64,000 nt of DNA from assembly GCA_944325515.1 (NCBI GenBank), contig CALVAO010000005.1, positions 52,955 through 116,954 of the forward strand. The letters run 5' to 3'. Shown piece after piece: positions 33,766-42,422 of the stretch. Position numbers and translations under genes: made by a program. The notes beneath the pieces are model-generated. The model made no database searches. It was not told the DNA's origin and saw only the letters and a program-made list of their open reading frames with translations. This DNA is from Candidatus Gastranaerophilales bacterium. GTDB lineage: Bacteria; Cyanobacteriota; Vampirovibrionia; Gastranaerophilales; Gastranaerophilaceae. The number at the start of each line of letters is the position of its first letter. The stretch's first letter is position 1.

Positions 33766-33793
33766 ATTGTAACATTTGTTTACAAAAAGTCAA
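33766..33793 (-). promoter_or_regulatory. Promoter TTGACT-16-TACAAT, leaderless TrmB-like gene
   Basis: On the minus strand TTGACT (33793-33788) and TACAAT (33771-33766) are 16 nt apart, and six bases later comes ATG 33759. The -35 overlaps box 1 of the divergent two-box promoter, so the two promoters may interfere. Confidence 0.65.
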
Positions 33794-33826
33794 TTTTTAT
33801 ACATCGAAAAACTTTATATATATAAG
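33789..33826 (+). promoter_or_regulatory. Two-box promoter motif
   Basis: GTCAATTTTT at 33789 and ACTTTATATATATAAG at 33811 are 22 nt apart, about 25 nt before ATG 33850. Confidence 0.55.
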
Positions 33827-33849
33827 GTTAGATTTATAAAGGTTATTGT

Positions 33850-35184
33850 ATGACACTCCCGATAAGTTCACTTGCGAATATGGAATATATGCTTTACGGC
33901 GGAATGCTTGGAGCCAATCCGAATTGCCCTAGTTCTGCTAACGGATATATGGCATCTAATAATATGTATTCTAATTATATGTATAATCCGTATTTTTATA
34001 ATAACTATGCGGGAATGAACCAGGGGGGGAGTATAAATCCAGCTGCTGGAAATAATGCCGGAAATATTTTATCAAATCCTGCGGCTACAAATAATACAGA
34101 TATATTTACTAAAACATCTGACAAAACAGTTCAACAGGATTTAGAAACACTGGGTAAATATTATGAGGACGGGCAGTCAATGGTACAGACCTGGGGTTCG
34201 CTTCCAATGGCGGCAGGAATGATTGCTTTTACTGAAAACCCGCAGGCAATGAAACATTTTATCAACTCATCAAAAGCTATCGGTGTAACCAACAAAGTTT
34301 TTGATATGAAAAATCCTGCAATAAAAGCATTATGGGAGAAGAATCCTGTTATTATGCAGAGAGCATACGGTCAAATGCATGCAATTAACAGAGCTGCAGA
34401 GTCAAAACTTCCTGTTATTGGAGGATGGTTTAAGAAACAATTAGACGGAAAGACAAGAGAAATTCTGGAAAATAGAATGAAAGAAGCTCTTAAAACCGGT
34501 GATATTAAAACCATAGCAAGAGCTACTGAAGAATTAAAAGCATCAAGATATATGGATGGCGCAATTCCATCCGGCTGGAGAAAACTCAAAAAATCATTAG
34601 GATTTAATGTTGCAGAAAAGACTCCGCTTGGTCAAATCGATTTAAAGAAAGCTCAAATAGATAAAGCCGTAGAAGTTGCAACAGCATCTAAATGCGGTTT
34701 TGGCGGACTTGTTAAACAAGGCTTAAAAGAAGGTAAAACATTTGCTTTATTCAGCACATTGATTGATGCTCCAAAAATAATTTCAGCATACCAGAACGGC
34801 GGTGCAGGTGCTGCATTAACCCAGGCAACTCAAACTGGTATAAGAGCAGCAGCAGATGGTATCGGATGGACTTTAGGCAGAGCTGCAGGTACAGCAATCG
34901 GAACAAAAGTCGGAGCAGCAATTGGTACGGCTGTATGTCCGGGGTTAGGAACTGCTATAGGAGCTGCATTAGGCTTTATCGGTGGTGCTGCAGGTTCTAT
35001 TCTTGCAAGTAAAATTACTCACAAATTGATGCCGACAGATAAAGCAACAGAACTTGAAGCCAAAAAACTTAAATCAACGCCGGAAGGTCAATCTCAATTA
35101 TTAACCATGGTTCTCCAAAGAGCGCAGGCAGGAGAAAAAATCCCCGATAATGTTGCACAGGCAGCATTAAGATTAAGCGCATAA
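33850..35184 (+). CDS. Hypothetical protein with Asn/Tyr/Met-rich head and glycine-zipper tail
   Basis: This is a 444-residue protein without a classical signal peptide. Residues ~12-75 are low-complexity, rich in Asn, Tyr, Met and Gly. The middle (about 90-270) is soluble and helical. Residues ~315-385 form an Ala/Gly-zipper (GTAIGTKVGAAIGTAV, then GTAIGAALGFIGGAAGSILA) of the sort that inserts in membranes or coats. No domain is recognised. It carries the two-box promoter. With the NlpC/CHAP-like protein at 42419, which also has an Asn-rich head, it may be a secreted or surface-delivered product. That is inference. Confidence 0.7.
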   Translation: MTLPISSLANMEYMLYGGMLGANPNCPSSANGYMASNNMYSNYMYNPYFYNNYAGMNQGGSINPAAGNNAGNILSNPAATNNTDIFTKTSDKTVQQDLETLGKYYEDGQSMVQTWGSLPMAAGMIAFTENPQAMKHFINSSKAIGVTNKVFDMKNPAIKALWEKNPVIMQRAYGQMHAINRAAESKLPVIGGWFKKQLDGKTREILENRMKEALKTGDIKTIARATEELKASRYMDGAIPSGWRKLKKSLGFNVAEKTPLGQIDLKKAQIDKAVEVATASKCGFGGLVKQGLKEGKTFALFSTLIDAPKIISAYQNGGAGAALTQATQTGIRAAADGIGWTLGRAAGTAIGTKVGAAIGTAVCPGLGTAIGAALGFIGGAAGSILASKITHKLMPTDKATELEAKKLKSTPEGQSQLLTMVLQRAQAGEKIPDNVAQAALRLSA

Positions 35185-35209
35185 AAAACCTTATCAATTT
35201 AACCTATAT

Positions 35210-35242
35210 TCCCCTTTCGTGATAAAATTTTACTAAAGGGGA
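35210..35242 (+). promoter_or_regulatory. Hairpin masking the ilvD Shine-Dalgarno / possible terminator
   Basis: TCCCCTTT (35210-35217) pairs with AAAGGGGA (35235-35242), 8 bp around a 17-nt loop, followed by TTTTTATT and ATG 35251. The right arm is the ilvD Shine-Dalgarno. It may end the upstream gene, or hide the ribosome site, or both. A TAAAAT in the loop could alternatively be the ilvD -10 box, in which case the left arm would not be transcribed. Confidence 0.45.
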
Positions 35243-35250
35243 TTTTTATT

Positions 35251-36960
35251 ATGCGCAGTGATAATATAAAAAAAGGAATAGCAAGAACTCCTCACAGAAG
35301 TCTTTTGATGGCTGCAGGAGTTTCGAGAAAAAATATGGATAGTCCGTTTATCGGAATAGCAAGTTCTTTTTCTGACCTGGTTCCCGGACATATCGGAATG
35401 CGTGATTTAGAAAGACAAATAGAAAAAGGGATTCATTCTGCCGGCGGACAGGCTTTTATTTTTGGCGTACCTGCTGTTTGTGACGGCATTGCCATGGGAC
35501 ATTCCGGAATGCGGTACTCACTCCCGTCTAGAGATTTAATTGCAGATTGTATAGAAACCGTTGCCAATGCACATCAACTGGATGGACTGGTTTTACTTTC
35601 CAACTGTGATAAGATTACTCCCGGTATGCTTATTGCTGCAGCCAGAATAAATATTCCCGCAATTATCGTAACAGCCGGTCCGATGCTTGACGGCGAGAGT
35701 AAATGCGAAAAACTTTCTATGATAAAAGGAGCCTTTGAAGCTATCGGCAAGTACAGAAACGGAGAGATTACGGAAGAAAGACTGCTTGAACTGGAAGAAG
35801 CATCCTGTCCTTCAGCCGGCGCCTGTCAAGGACTTTATACGGCAAATACTATGGCGTGCTTAACCGAGGTTATAGGCTTGAGTCTTCCTTATTGCGCTAC
35901 AGCATCCGCGGTGTCTTCTCAAAAACGCAGAATAGCATTTGAAAGCGGAATGCAGATTGTTGAATGGGTAAAACAAGATGTAAAACCTCTGGACATTATT
36001 ACGAGAGATAGTTTAAGAAATGCAATTATTGCAGATTTGGCGATGGGTGGTTCTACAAATTCATTCTTACACATTCTTGCTCTTGCAAATGCGGCAAGGC
36101 TTGGGGAACAAAAAATACATACTGCCGAATCATCTAAGACAGCTTTTAATAAAAAAGAAGAAGTTACGCTTAAAGATTTTGAAGAGCTTTCTCATAAAAT
36201 TCACCAGTTTGTTAAACTTGAGCCTTCCTCTGATATATCTATGACCCAATTCCATAATGCCGGCGGCATTCCTGCCGTAATAGATGAACTTGCAAAGAGC
36301 ATACCGGAATTTAAGGGGGGTAAATCTACAGGGGGTAAATATAGAGAGGGTAAATATACAGGAGTATATTCAGATAAAAGAGTTATTCATCCGTATTCGG
36401 AACCTTTTACCACAAAGCCGGGGCTGGGAATTTTATACGGTAATATTGCACCGGAAGGTTCTGTTATAAAGATTTCTGCGGTTGATGAAAGTTGTTATGA
36501 ATTTGAGGGAACAGCAAAAACTTTTGATTCGGAAGAAGAAGCTATGACTGCACTTGAAAACGACTTAATAAAAGAGGGCGACGTTGTTGTAATCCGTTAT
36601 GAAGGACCAAAAGGCGGTCCCGGTATGAGAGAAATGCTCGCACCGACATCTTTGCTTGCAGGTAAAGGACTCGGTACTAAAGCAGCATTAATTACGGATG
36701 GACGTTTCTCCGGCGGTACACGAGGTATCTGCGTCGGTCATATTTGTCCGGAAGCTGCAAACGGAGGCGTAATTGCTCTAATTAAAGACGGAGACAAAAT
36801 TAAAATTGATATTAACAAACGCTCCTTAGACCTGCTTGTGAGTGATGAGGAACTTGAAAGAAGGCGCAGAGAATTAAAACCTTTTGTATCCAAAGCAGAC
36901 GGGTATCTGGGGAAATATGCAAGAACAGTACAAGATGCAAGCCACGGAGCTATTGTATAA
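35251..36960 (+). CDS. ilvD: Dihydroxy-acid dehydratase
   Basis: IlvD dehydrates dihydroxy acids to 2-keto acids in valine, leucine and isoleucine synthesis. It uses an iron-sulfur cluster with cysteine ligands including C119 (NCDKITPGM) and C192 ([16 protein letters not shown]). The N-terminal VPGHIGM matches the IVPGHIHL-type members. The C-terminal [19 protein letters not shown] is intact. Length of 569 residues is normal. Oddly, residues ~350-375, where relatives keep a conserved LTVTGK-like stretch, are replaced by a Gly/Lys/Tyr-rich segment encoded by three tandem 15-bp repeats. Other ilv genes are absent. Confidence 0.92.
   Translation: MRSDNIKKGIARTPHRSLLMAAGVSRKNMDSPFIGIASSFSDLVPGHIGMRDLERQIEKGIHSAGGQAFIFGVPAVCDGIAMGHSGMRYSLPSRDLIADCIETVANAHQLDGLVLLSNCDKITPGMLIAAARINIPAIIVTAGPMLDGESKCEKLSMIKGAFEAIGKYRNGEITEERLLELEEASCPSAGACQGLYTANTMACLTEVIGLSLPYCATASAVSSQKRRIAFESGMQIVEWVKQDVKPLDIITRDSLRNAIIADLAMGGSTNSFLHILALANAARLGEQKIHTAESSKTAFNKKEEVTLKDFEELSHKIHQFVKLEPSSDISMTQFHNAGGIPAVIDELAKSIPEFKGGKSTGGKYREGKYTGVYSDKRVIHPYSEPFTTKPGLGILYGNIAPEGSVIKISAVDESCYEFEGTAKTFDSEEEAMTALENDLIKEGDVVVIRYEGPKGGPGMREMLAPTSLLAGKGLGTKAALITDGRFSGGTRGICVGHICPEAANGGVIALIKDGDKIKIDINKRSLDLLVSDEELERRRRELKPFVSKADGYLGKYARTVQDASHGAIV
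36316..36360 (+). repeat. Three in-frame 15-bp tandem repeats inside ilvD
   Basis: Three units of 15 bp (GGGGGTAAATCTACA and two variants) run from 36316 to 36360. They encode a pentapeptide of the form G/E-G-K-S/Y-T/R three times, residues ~356-370 of IlvD. Being a multiple of three, the repeat does not break the frame. Confidence 0.85.
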
Positions 36961-37455
36961 ATGAAGAATAAACTTAGAAAATGGGCAAAAGAACAGGATA
37001 AAAGTTTAAAAAGCCGAAGACTTGCAGAACTTCTGATACAAACAAAAGAATTCAGAGAGTCAAAAAATATTATGCTTTTCTATCCGCTTGCAAAAGAAGT
37101 AAATCTTCTCGCACTGCTGGATGATAAAACAAAAAATTTTTTTCTGCCCCGTATTGATAATGATAATATACTCTGCTGTCCATATAAAACCGGTGATGTT
37201 CTTACTCTCTCCAGATTTAATACACATGAGCCTGTAAGTGCTCCCGTAGACAAAAACACAATAGATCTTGTAATAATACCGGCATTGTGCTGCGATAAAA
37301 ACAATTACAGACTCGGCTACGGTAAAGGTTTCTATGACCGTTTTCTCCAAGATTTTAAGGGCAAAACAATTATCTGTATACCCGAAGAATTAATTGTCGA
37401 AACCGTTTATCCGGAATCACATGACATACCTGCCGGTAAGGTTATATCGTGCTAA
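36961..37455 (+). CDS. 5-formyltetrahydrofolate cyclo-ligase
   Basis: This 164-residue enzyme converts 5-formyl-THF to methenyl-THF with ATP. Signatures are LMFYPLAKEVN-like MLFYPLAKEVN near residue 38, FFLPRID near 60, and RLGYGKGFYDRFL near 118-130, the ATP/substrate site. It is slightly short for the family. The ATG directly follows the ilvD stop with no gap, so the two are coupled. The ilvD tail carries no obvious Shine-Dalgarno. Confidence 0.9.
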   Translation: MKNKLRKWAKEQDKSLKSRRLAELLIQTKEFRESKNIMLFYPLAKEVNLLALLDDKTKNFFLPRIDNDNILCCPYKTGDVLTLSRFNTHEPVSAPVDKNTIDLVIIPALCCDKNNYRLGYGKGFYDRFLQDFKGKTIICIPEELIVETVYPESHDIPAGKVISC

Positions 37456-37459
37456 TTTA

Positions 37460-37795
37460 TTATCTGCCGAAACTGTAAGAGAAAGAACTTTCAATAGCAG
37501 AATCAACAGCACCTTTAGCAGATTGCAATTCTGTATCAACCATCTTGAGTCGGGTCTGATATTCTTCCATTTGTAAATCCAGCTTCTTTTCTAAAATAAT
37601 CAGTTTATCTCTCCGCGCTTCCAGCTGTTTAACCGCAGGGTTTTCGGGATCAAGGTCGTTGCCGAGCGACATAATCTCGTCAGAAGAAGCAACCAATTCC
37701 ATCTTGGCAGAAGCTATCCACTGAATCTTAGTTTCCAGCGTTATCTTGTACGCTGTAAGATACATCATTCTGAAACTTGAGGCAATTAATCCCAT
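37460..37795 (-). CDS. Small coiled-coil protein, MG-x2-AS N-terminus
   Basis: This 111-residue protein is helical with a coiled coil at about 55-95 (KQLEARRDKLIILEKKLDLQ). It ends IESSFSYSFGR. The N-terminus MGLIASSFRMMYLTAYK resembles that of the 575-residue protein encoded at 39343-41070 (MGMAASQARYLALVARK) in spacing of MG, AS, R, L, A and K. A common delivery or assembly signal is possible. An AAGGGATT Shine-Dalgarno precedes it. It follows the 89-residue gene by 13 nt. Confidence 0.7.
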   Translation of the reverse strand: MGLIASSFRMMYLTAYKITLETKIQWIASAKMELVASSDEIMSLGNDLDPENPAVKQLEARRDKLIILEKKLDLQMEEYQTRLKMVDTELQSAKGAVDSAIESSFSYSFGR

Positions 37796-37808
37796 AATAG
37801 TAATCCCT

Positions 37809-38078
37809 TTATCTTGTTTCGTTTAAGTTTTTGCCTTTCAGGAATGTGTGTTCGTTACTTTCTGCAATCAAGCTTTCCATTTTGTGGAGCTGGTGTTTGT
37901 GATAGTTAACCCTGTATTTTGCCATCTTCAGCTTTTGTCTGATAGTAAGCATATCCTTAAGGCTTGATAACAAGCTAACGGCAAGCGCCTTAAACGGATT
38001 TTTGCGGATGAAAAACGACCTTGCAAAATTCATAAAATTCACTAACCGTTTTATGTTATTTTGTAGTTCTTCACGCAT
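37809..38078 (-). CDS. Small basic helical hypothetical protein
   Basis: This 89-residue basic protein is mostly helical (RLVNFMNFARSFFIRKNPFK; KLKMAKYRVNYHKHQLHKME). It has no signal peptide and no known domain. ATG 38078 has a TAGGAGAA Shine-Dalgarno. It is the first gene of a two-gene unit with the coiled-coil protein. A minus-strand two-box promoter lies at 38105-38144. Confidence 0.65.
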   Translation of the reverse strand: MREELQNNIKRLVNFMNFARSFFIRKNPFKALAVSLLSSLKDMLTIRQKLKMAKYRVNYHKHQLHKMESLIAESNEHTFLKGKNLNETR

Positions 38079-38104
38079 AAGCTTTTTCTCCTATGCATTC
38101 TAAG

Positions 38105-38144
38105 CCTACATGTATTATAAAACATGTAAAGTGAAATAATTGCC
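38105..38144 (-). promoter_or_regulatory. Two-box promoter motif
   Basis: On the minus strand GGCAATTATTT (38144-38134) is followed 21 nt later by GTTTTATAATACATGTAG (38123-38106). It resembles the motif seen at 14248, with one base less between boxes. Confidence 0.45.
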
Positions 38145-38179
38145 TGTTTTTGATAGTATCTGTTACAAATGTTAACATT

Positions 38180-38407
38180 TTATTTGAAGCCGGTCCTTTT
38201 TGAAGTAATACTGTTGAATACAAACCTGTTTTTGTCATATTGATTTTGTACTACATTATTTAACGGCATTTTTTTCAAAAACTTTAGCTCTTTTCTGTTA
38301 TAATACCTCTGTTCGTTACAAAATTTTACAATTGCCGCTATTACTTTAAAAAATTTATTATCAAATATGATATCCAGCATTATTCTAAAAAAAGTACGTT
38401 CTCTCAT
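38180..38407 (-). CDS. Possible small hypothetical protein
   Basis: The frame from ATG 38407 encodes 75 residues, basic, with a hydrophobic helix (RIMLDIIFDNKFFKVIAAIV). A GAGA sequence about 15 nt upstream is a poor Shine-Dalgarno. The composition is plausible for this genome, but nothing else supports it. It may be only an open frame in AT-rich DNA. Confidence 0.35.
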   Translation of the reverse strand: MRERTFFRIMLDIIFDNKFFKVIAAIVKFCNEQRYYNRKELKFLKKMPLNNVVQNQYDKNRFVFNSITSKRTGFK

Positions 38408-38461
38408 ATATAGAACTTCTCACTCTCTGTGAATTGAGGAATCGGCATAAGCTCATGATTA

Positions 38462-39319
38462 TTATAAATCTTGAATATCTTTGCTTGCAGATTCAATATC
38501 ATCCTTAAGCATCTTTCTAACAACATCAGATTGCGTGTCAAGCATTTTACAAACAGTTTCTATATTAGCAACTTTTTGAGAAAGTATAGTATCAGCGTTT
38601 GCAACAATATTACTTGAAACAGACTGGTATGCGGATAATGCTGCAGAAGTTGTACCTTGCATTAAGTTACCCATTACAACAGCCGGCAGCCCGAATTCTC
38701 CAAGATATGGCGCTGCAGCTGTCATTATACCGCCCCATCCGGAAACAAGACCGGCAAGAGGCATAAGTATGTTAGCTGCACCAATTCCGTAGCCGTTTGC
38801 AGTACCAATTCCGTATGCTGCAGTACTTGCTATATCCGCAATACTTCCAATACCGGAAGCATAACCTGTTGTTGCTCCATCTGACGAGCCAAATCCTGTT
38901 AACAAATCTCCTATTGAAGAAGCGCCGCCTGTAGTATATCCGCTTTGTCTGTAACCATAATTAGCTGCATACCCGCTGGGAAAACCGGAATAATTGCCTA
39001 AACTATTAACTCCGAATGAAGAATATGTTCCTGTTGTTCCGCCTGTTCCACCGGTATACTGAGTCCAATATGATGTACCCGGAATGTTCATCGCACTGGT
39101 TCCGCCCAGTGTTGTCATAAAGGCAGATGGTGCAAACAAACTGGCAAGCTGATATAGAAATCCTCCGGCTGCTTCAAATCCTGTTCCGGCACCTGCAGAA
39201 CCTGCAACAGTCAAATCTCTAAGTCTGTCATATGTTTCATAAAGCATAACTTTCGCATCTGAAGATGCTGAGCCAAATCTGTTTGCTATTACTAAATATC
39301 CATCGTTTTTGTATGACAT
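38462..39319 (-). CDS. Glycine-rich hypothetical protein
   Basis: This is a 285-residue protein without a standard signal peptide. Residues 1-40 are soluble (GYLVIANRFGSASSDAKVML). The large middle (about 40-210) is low-complexity Gly/Ser/Ala/Tyr/Thr with hydrophobic patches, and the last 45 residues form an amphipathic helix (VRKMLKDDIESASKDIQDL). An AGAGGT Shine-Dalgarno precedes ATG 39319. It is 23 nt downstream of the 575-residue gene, so they form one operon. It may be a surface or secreted structural protein. No family is recognised. Confidence 0.7.
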   Translation of the reverse strand: MSYKNDGYLVIANRFGSASSDAKVMLYETYDRLRDLTVAGSAGAGTGFEAAGGFLYQLASLFAPSAFMTTLGGTSAMNIPGTSYWTQYTGGTGGTTGTYSSFGVNSLGNYSGFPSGYAANYGYRQSGYTTGGASSIGDLLTGFGSSDGATTGYASGIGSIADIASTAAYGIGTANGYGIGAANILMPLAGLVSGWGGIMTAAAPYLGEFGLPAVVMGNLMQGTTSAALSAYQSVSSNIVANADTILSQKVANIETVCKMLDTQSDVVRKMLKDDIESASKDIQDL

Positions 39320-39342
39320 ATATACCTCTGCTAACCGGAATA

Positions 39343-41070
39343 TTATCCGCCGAATGTTTTGAATGAATCTTCAATATTATCTTTTACAATTTTAGATACT
39401 GCATCGATTTCTGTAGACAGAGCATTTTGTTCTGTATCCAATTGTTTCAGCCTTAATTCAAGCTGCTGATCTTCCTGCTGAATCAAAGATGTTTTTGCAT
39501 TTATATCCTGCACCATTTTGTCATATTGCGCACTTTCATAATAATACTGGTTCATTGCATCTTTATATGCAGCATCATCAGTAACAGTTTCCATATTCAA
39601 TGTATATGTAATAGAGTCGTCCTCAAATCTTACGGATGTAAATCTTCCGTTGCCGTCTGTTTCAAGCAATGCTTTCTTGGTTTCTTCCTGTCTTGTTGAA
39701 ACATAAGATGCATTATAGTAGTTCAGTTTATTCTGCCCATCAATATGATTAATTCCGCTTCCGCTAGCAAAAGAGGCATTTAAATCCGCAAAAGTCGTAT
39801 AATAAGTAACGCCGTTCATTGTAAATGAATATACGCCGCCGGTGTATTCTCCGTCATCATTGAAACACGCCGAAATAGAATCATCAATTCCCTGTTTTCT
39901 CATATCCGTCACGACTTGTTTTAACTCTGCAGCTTGATCATCTGTCAAATCCGTAAGCAGTGTGAGTTCACAGTTTCCGATATAAGTCGGGCGAGCAAGG
40001 CTGTTGTATGCGTTCTCTGCAGTTTGATATGCCTGCAAAGCTGCATATTCTGCTGCCAATAGGGTTTGAATCTGGGCGTCATAGTTAGCCGCAATATTTT
40101 CAATCGTTCCTTCAGTTGTTTCATCACCCAGAATATAAGTAGGCAGAAGAGTCTGTGTACCACCGGAAGAGCCTCCGTACAGGTTTCTTAAATCACCTCT
40201 AAAGGCAATTGTTCCGTCTTCTGCATTATAATAAACATCACCGTAGTCAGTTGTTTCGTCTTCTTCCAGAGCACCCATATCAATTAAAGTTGCAATTGCC
40301 TGCTCTACAGCAGCCTTATCATCATCAGAAAGCTGAGCGTACCCCTGGAAAGTTTTTGTCGACGGTGTCATTACTGCAGTAAGGGTTTCTGTTCCGGCAT
40401 ACGGAGTATTTGTACCATCATTAGAATAGTACTGCCCGTCATCACCTAAATAATATTGAACACCGGTGCTGTCTTGATATAAAGGACGTCCTTCCGGAGT
40501 CATATTCGGTATATTATACGTGAAAGAGTACGAATCATCAGTTGTACTGTAGCTGCTTGCAGTTATATTTGTATAAGTGCTTGTATTCGCATAATTAGAT
40601 AGTGTGGCAGCTTCTTCTCTTTTAGCAGCAGTTGCCGCTTTAGCTTCATTATAATCTGCCTGTGTTTGAGTAAGCAATCTTAATGCCGTCTCTATCTGAT
40701 CTACACTTGCGGCTGTTCCGGAAGAAAATTGTACCTGCGGGTCATTAAGCTTCTTCTGGGAGCCGGTGTATATATCTGTGTATGTATGACTTGTAACAAC
40801 ATAGTTATAGTCCTCTTCCGGCGTAGCCAGCTGATTCCAGGTATCAATTGTATATTCATTTGTTCCATCTGTGTATGAATACTGCATCTTTGTAAAATCC
40901 TGTGTACTTGGAGGCACAGGAACACTTAAGCCCAACATCTGATTAAATAAATTTGCACTCTGGTTGGATAATACCGTTCTTGCCTGGTTTATCTGTTGTC
41001 CTTCATATTCACAATTGGATTTTCGTGCAACCAGTGCCAGATATCTGGCTTGTGATGCTGCCATACCCAT
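39343..41070 (-). CDS. Large coiled-coil/beta hypothetical protein, MGMAASQARYL N-terminus
   Basis: This 575-residue protein begins MGMAASQARYLALVARKSN, an N-terminus I associate with unknown proteins of the Melainabacteria/Gastranaerophilales. The first ~45 residues are helical (QQINQARTVLSNQSANLFNQ). The middle is Thr/Tyr/Asp/Gly-rich and acidic (about 50-330). The C-terminal ~60 residues form a coiled coil (QLELRLKQLDTEQNALSTEI). This helix-variable-helix plan recalls flagellin-like or secreted filament proteins, but no real homology can be claimed. A TAGGAGAA Shine-Dalgarno precedes ATG 41070. Confidence 0.7.
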   Translation of the reverse strand: MGMAASQARYLALVARKSNCEYEGQQINQARTVLSNQSANLFNQMLGLSVPVPPSTQDFTKMQYSYTDGTNEYTIDTWNQLATPEEDYNYVVTSHTYTDIYTGSQKKLNDPQVQFSSGTAASVDQIETALRLLTQTQADYNEAKAATAAKREEAATLSNYANTSTYTNITASSYSTTDDSYSFTYNIPNMTPEGRPLYQDSTGVQYYLGDDGQYYSNDGTNTPYAGTETLTAVMTPSTKTFQGYAQLSDDDKAAVEQAIATLIDMGALEEDETTDYGDVYYNAEDGTIAFRGDLRNLYGGSSGGTQTLLPTYILGDETTEGTIENIAANYDAQIQTLLAAEYAALQAYQTAENAYNSLARPTYIGNCELTLLTDLTDDQAAELKQVVTDMRKQGIDDSISACFNDDGEYTGGVYSFTMNGVTYYTTFADLNASFASGSGINHIDGQNKLNYYNASYVSTRQEETKKALLETDGNGRFTSVRFEDDSITYTLNMETVTDDAAYKDAMNQYYYESAQYDKMVQDINAKTSLIQQEDQQLELRLKQLDTEQNALSTEIDAVSKIVKDNIEDSFKTFGG

Positions 41071-41252
41071 AGAGCATTCTCCTATTTTATGTACTTATAT
41101 TTTCTGTTTAATTGGTTTTTAGTAAAAGTCAAGCTTTTATAATAGCATTATATATTATTTCTTTTGTTTTTAATATATAATTCCGCAATAAAATCAATCA
41201 TTTACATTAATTCAAACTATAAATTTCATACAGATAAAGTACATAATAATTG

Positions 41253-41261
41253 TGGTATAAT
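41253..41261 (+). promoter_or_regulatory. Extended -10 (TGGTATAAT), leaderless porin gene
   Basis: TGGTATAAT at 41253-41261 is followed by six bases and ATG 41268. No Shine-Dalgarno is present between them. Confidence 0.65.
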
Positions 41262-41267
41262 AAATTG

Positions 41268-42422
41268 ATGAAGCATATACTTTTACTTGCCTTTCTTTTT
41301 TTTCTGCAGCTTTCCTGCTACGCTATCGAGGAAGTTCTACTGGATGTCGACGACAATTTGAAGCCGGAAGCATCTGTAAGCAGTATTTTTGATGAAGACA
41401 GCGATTTAACTCTGTATGAAAAGATACAAAATATAAAGGCAAAAGAAGTTAGTGATACAAACAGTTCTGCCTATTTATTGGATGGAATTTTAACCAAAAA
41501 ATTTGAAACAGGTCCAATAGAAACAATGCATTTTTTCGGATATTACCGTGGAGCAGTTGATATGGATGTGTCAAACGGCGGAGATTCTGTTTTTGATTTT
41601 AGTGCAATACAGGCAGGGATTAACGGAAAATTTCGGGGCGGACAAAATTTCTATGAAGCAAGGTTCAGGTTTGACCCTGTAGAGGGTTATTCATTCTTGC
41701 AAACATTACCCATAGATATTTATGTTGCAAATGCTTCGATTCCGCATCATACAATAATATTAGGCAACACAAGAACGCCGACAGGCTATGAAGGTTCGCG
41801 CTCAGATACGATAATTCCGTTTATCTTAAGAGCACAAATTTCAAGGAATTTCGGGAACACCAGAAAAGTAGGTTTGAGAGTAAAAGGCAATTATGACCTT
41901 ATTGAATACGATTTAGGCGGCTACAGCTCGGATACATATTTTAGAGAATTTTTCCCCGGTGCAGAATTTGCCGGCTGGGTTAATCTTAAACCGCTTGGAA
42001 AAACAAAAGGAAAATACGGAAATCTTACTCTTGGAGGAGGGATTACTGCTGGAAATAATATTACTGATTATTTTGTGGGCGGACTTTATGCAGGTTATGA
42101 GTATAAAAACTTTATGGCAAATTTTGAATATGCCTCTGCAAATGGGTATAATGGTGCAAGAACAATTTCTACCGACAAAGCAGAGGGATTTTATTCTACA
42201 ATAGGTTACAAAATAACTCCTAAGCTGCAGCTTCTGGGACGATACGACCATTATGTCCCGAACAAAAATTTTGCAGATGATATTCGGCGGGAATATTCTG
42301 TCGGATTTAATTATTTCATAAAGGGACAGGCATTAAAAATAATGCTAAACTATGTATTCTGCCAGAATGATATCCTTGAGGATTCACACCGTATAATGCT
42401 CGGAACACAATTGATTCTTTAA
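41268..42422 (+). CDS. Phosphate-selective-type (OprO/OprP) outer-membrane porin
   Basis: This 384-residue exported protein has a signal peptide (residues 1-19, cleavage near CYA-IEE). The mature chain alternates hydrophobic and polar residues with many Tyr/Phe/Gly, typical of a beta-barrel. It includes FFGYYRGAVDMDV, IILGNTRTPTGYEGSRS and GRYDHYVPNKNFADD, as in the phosphate-selective porin O/P family, and ends in GTQLIL with a C-terminal hydrophobic residue. It would form an anion channel, although phosphate preference is not shown. Its stop overlaps that of the convergent CHAP-like gene by 4 nt. Confidence 0.82.
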   Translation: MKHILLLAFLFFLQLSCYAIEEVLLDVDDNLKPEASVSSIFDEDSDLTLYEKIQNIKAKEVSDTNSSAYLLDGILTKKFETGPIETMHFFGYYRGAVDMDVSNGGDSVFDFSAIQAGINGKFRGGQNFYEARFRFDPVEGYSFLQTLPIDIYVANASIPHHTIILGNTRTPTGYEGSRSDTIIPFILRAQISRNFGNTRKVGLRVKGNYDLIEYDLGGYSSDTYFREFFPGAEFAGWVNLKPLGKTKGKYGNLTLGGGITAGNNITDYFVGGLYAGYEYKNFMANFEYASANGYNGARTISTDKAEGFYSTIGYKITPKLQLLGRYDHYVPNKNFADDIRREYSVGFNYFIKGQALKIMLNYVFCQNDILEDSHRIMLGTQLIL

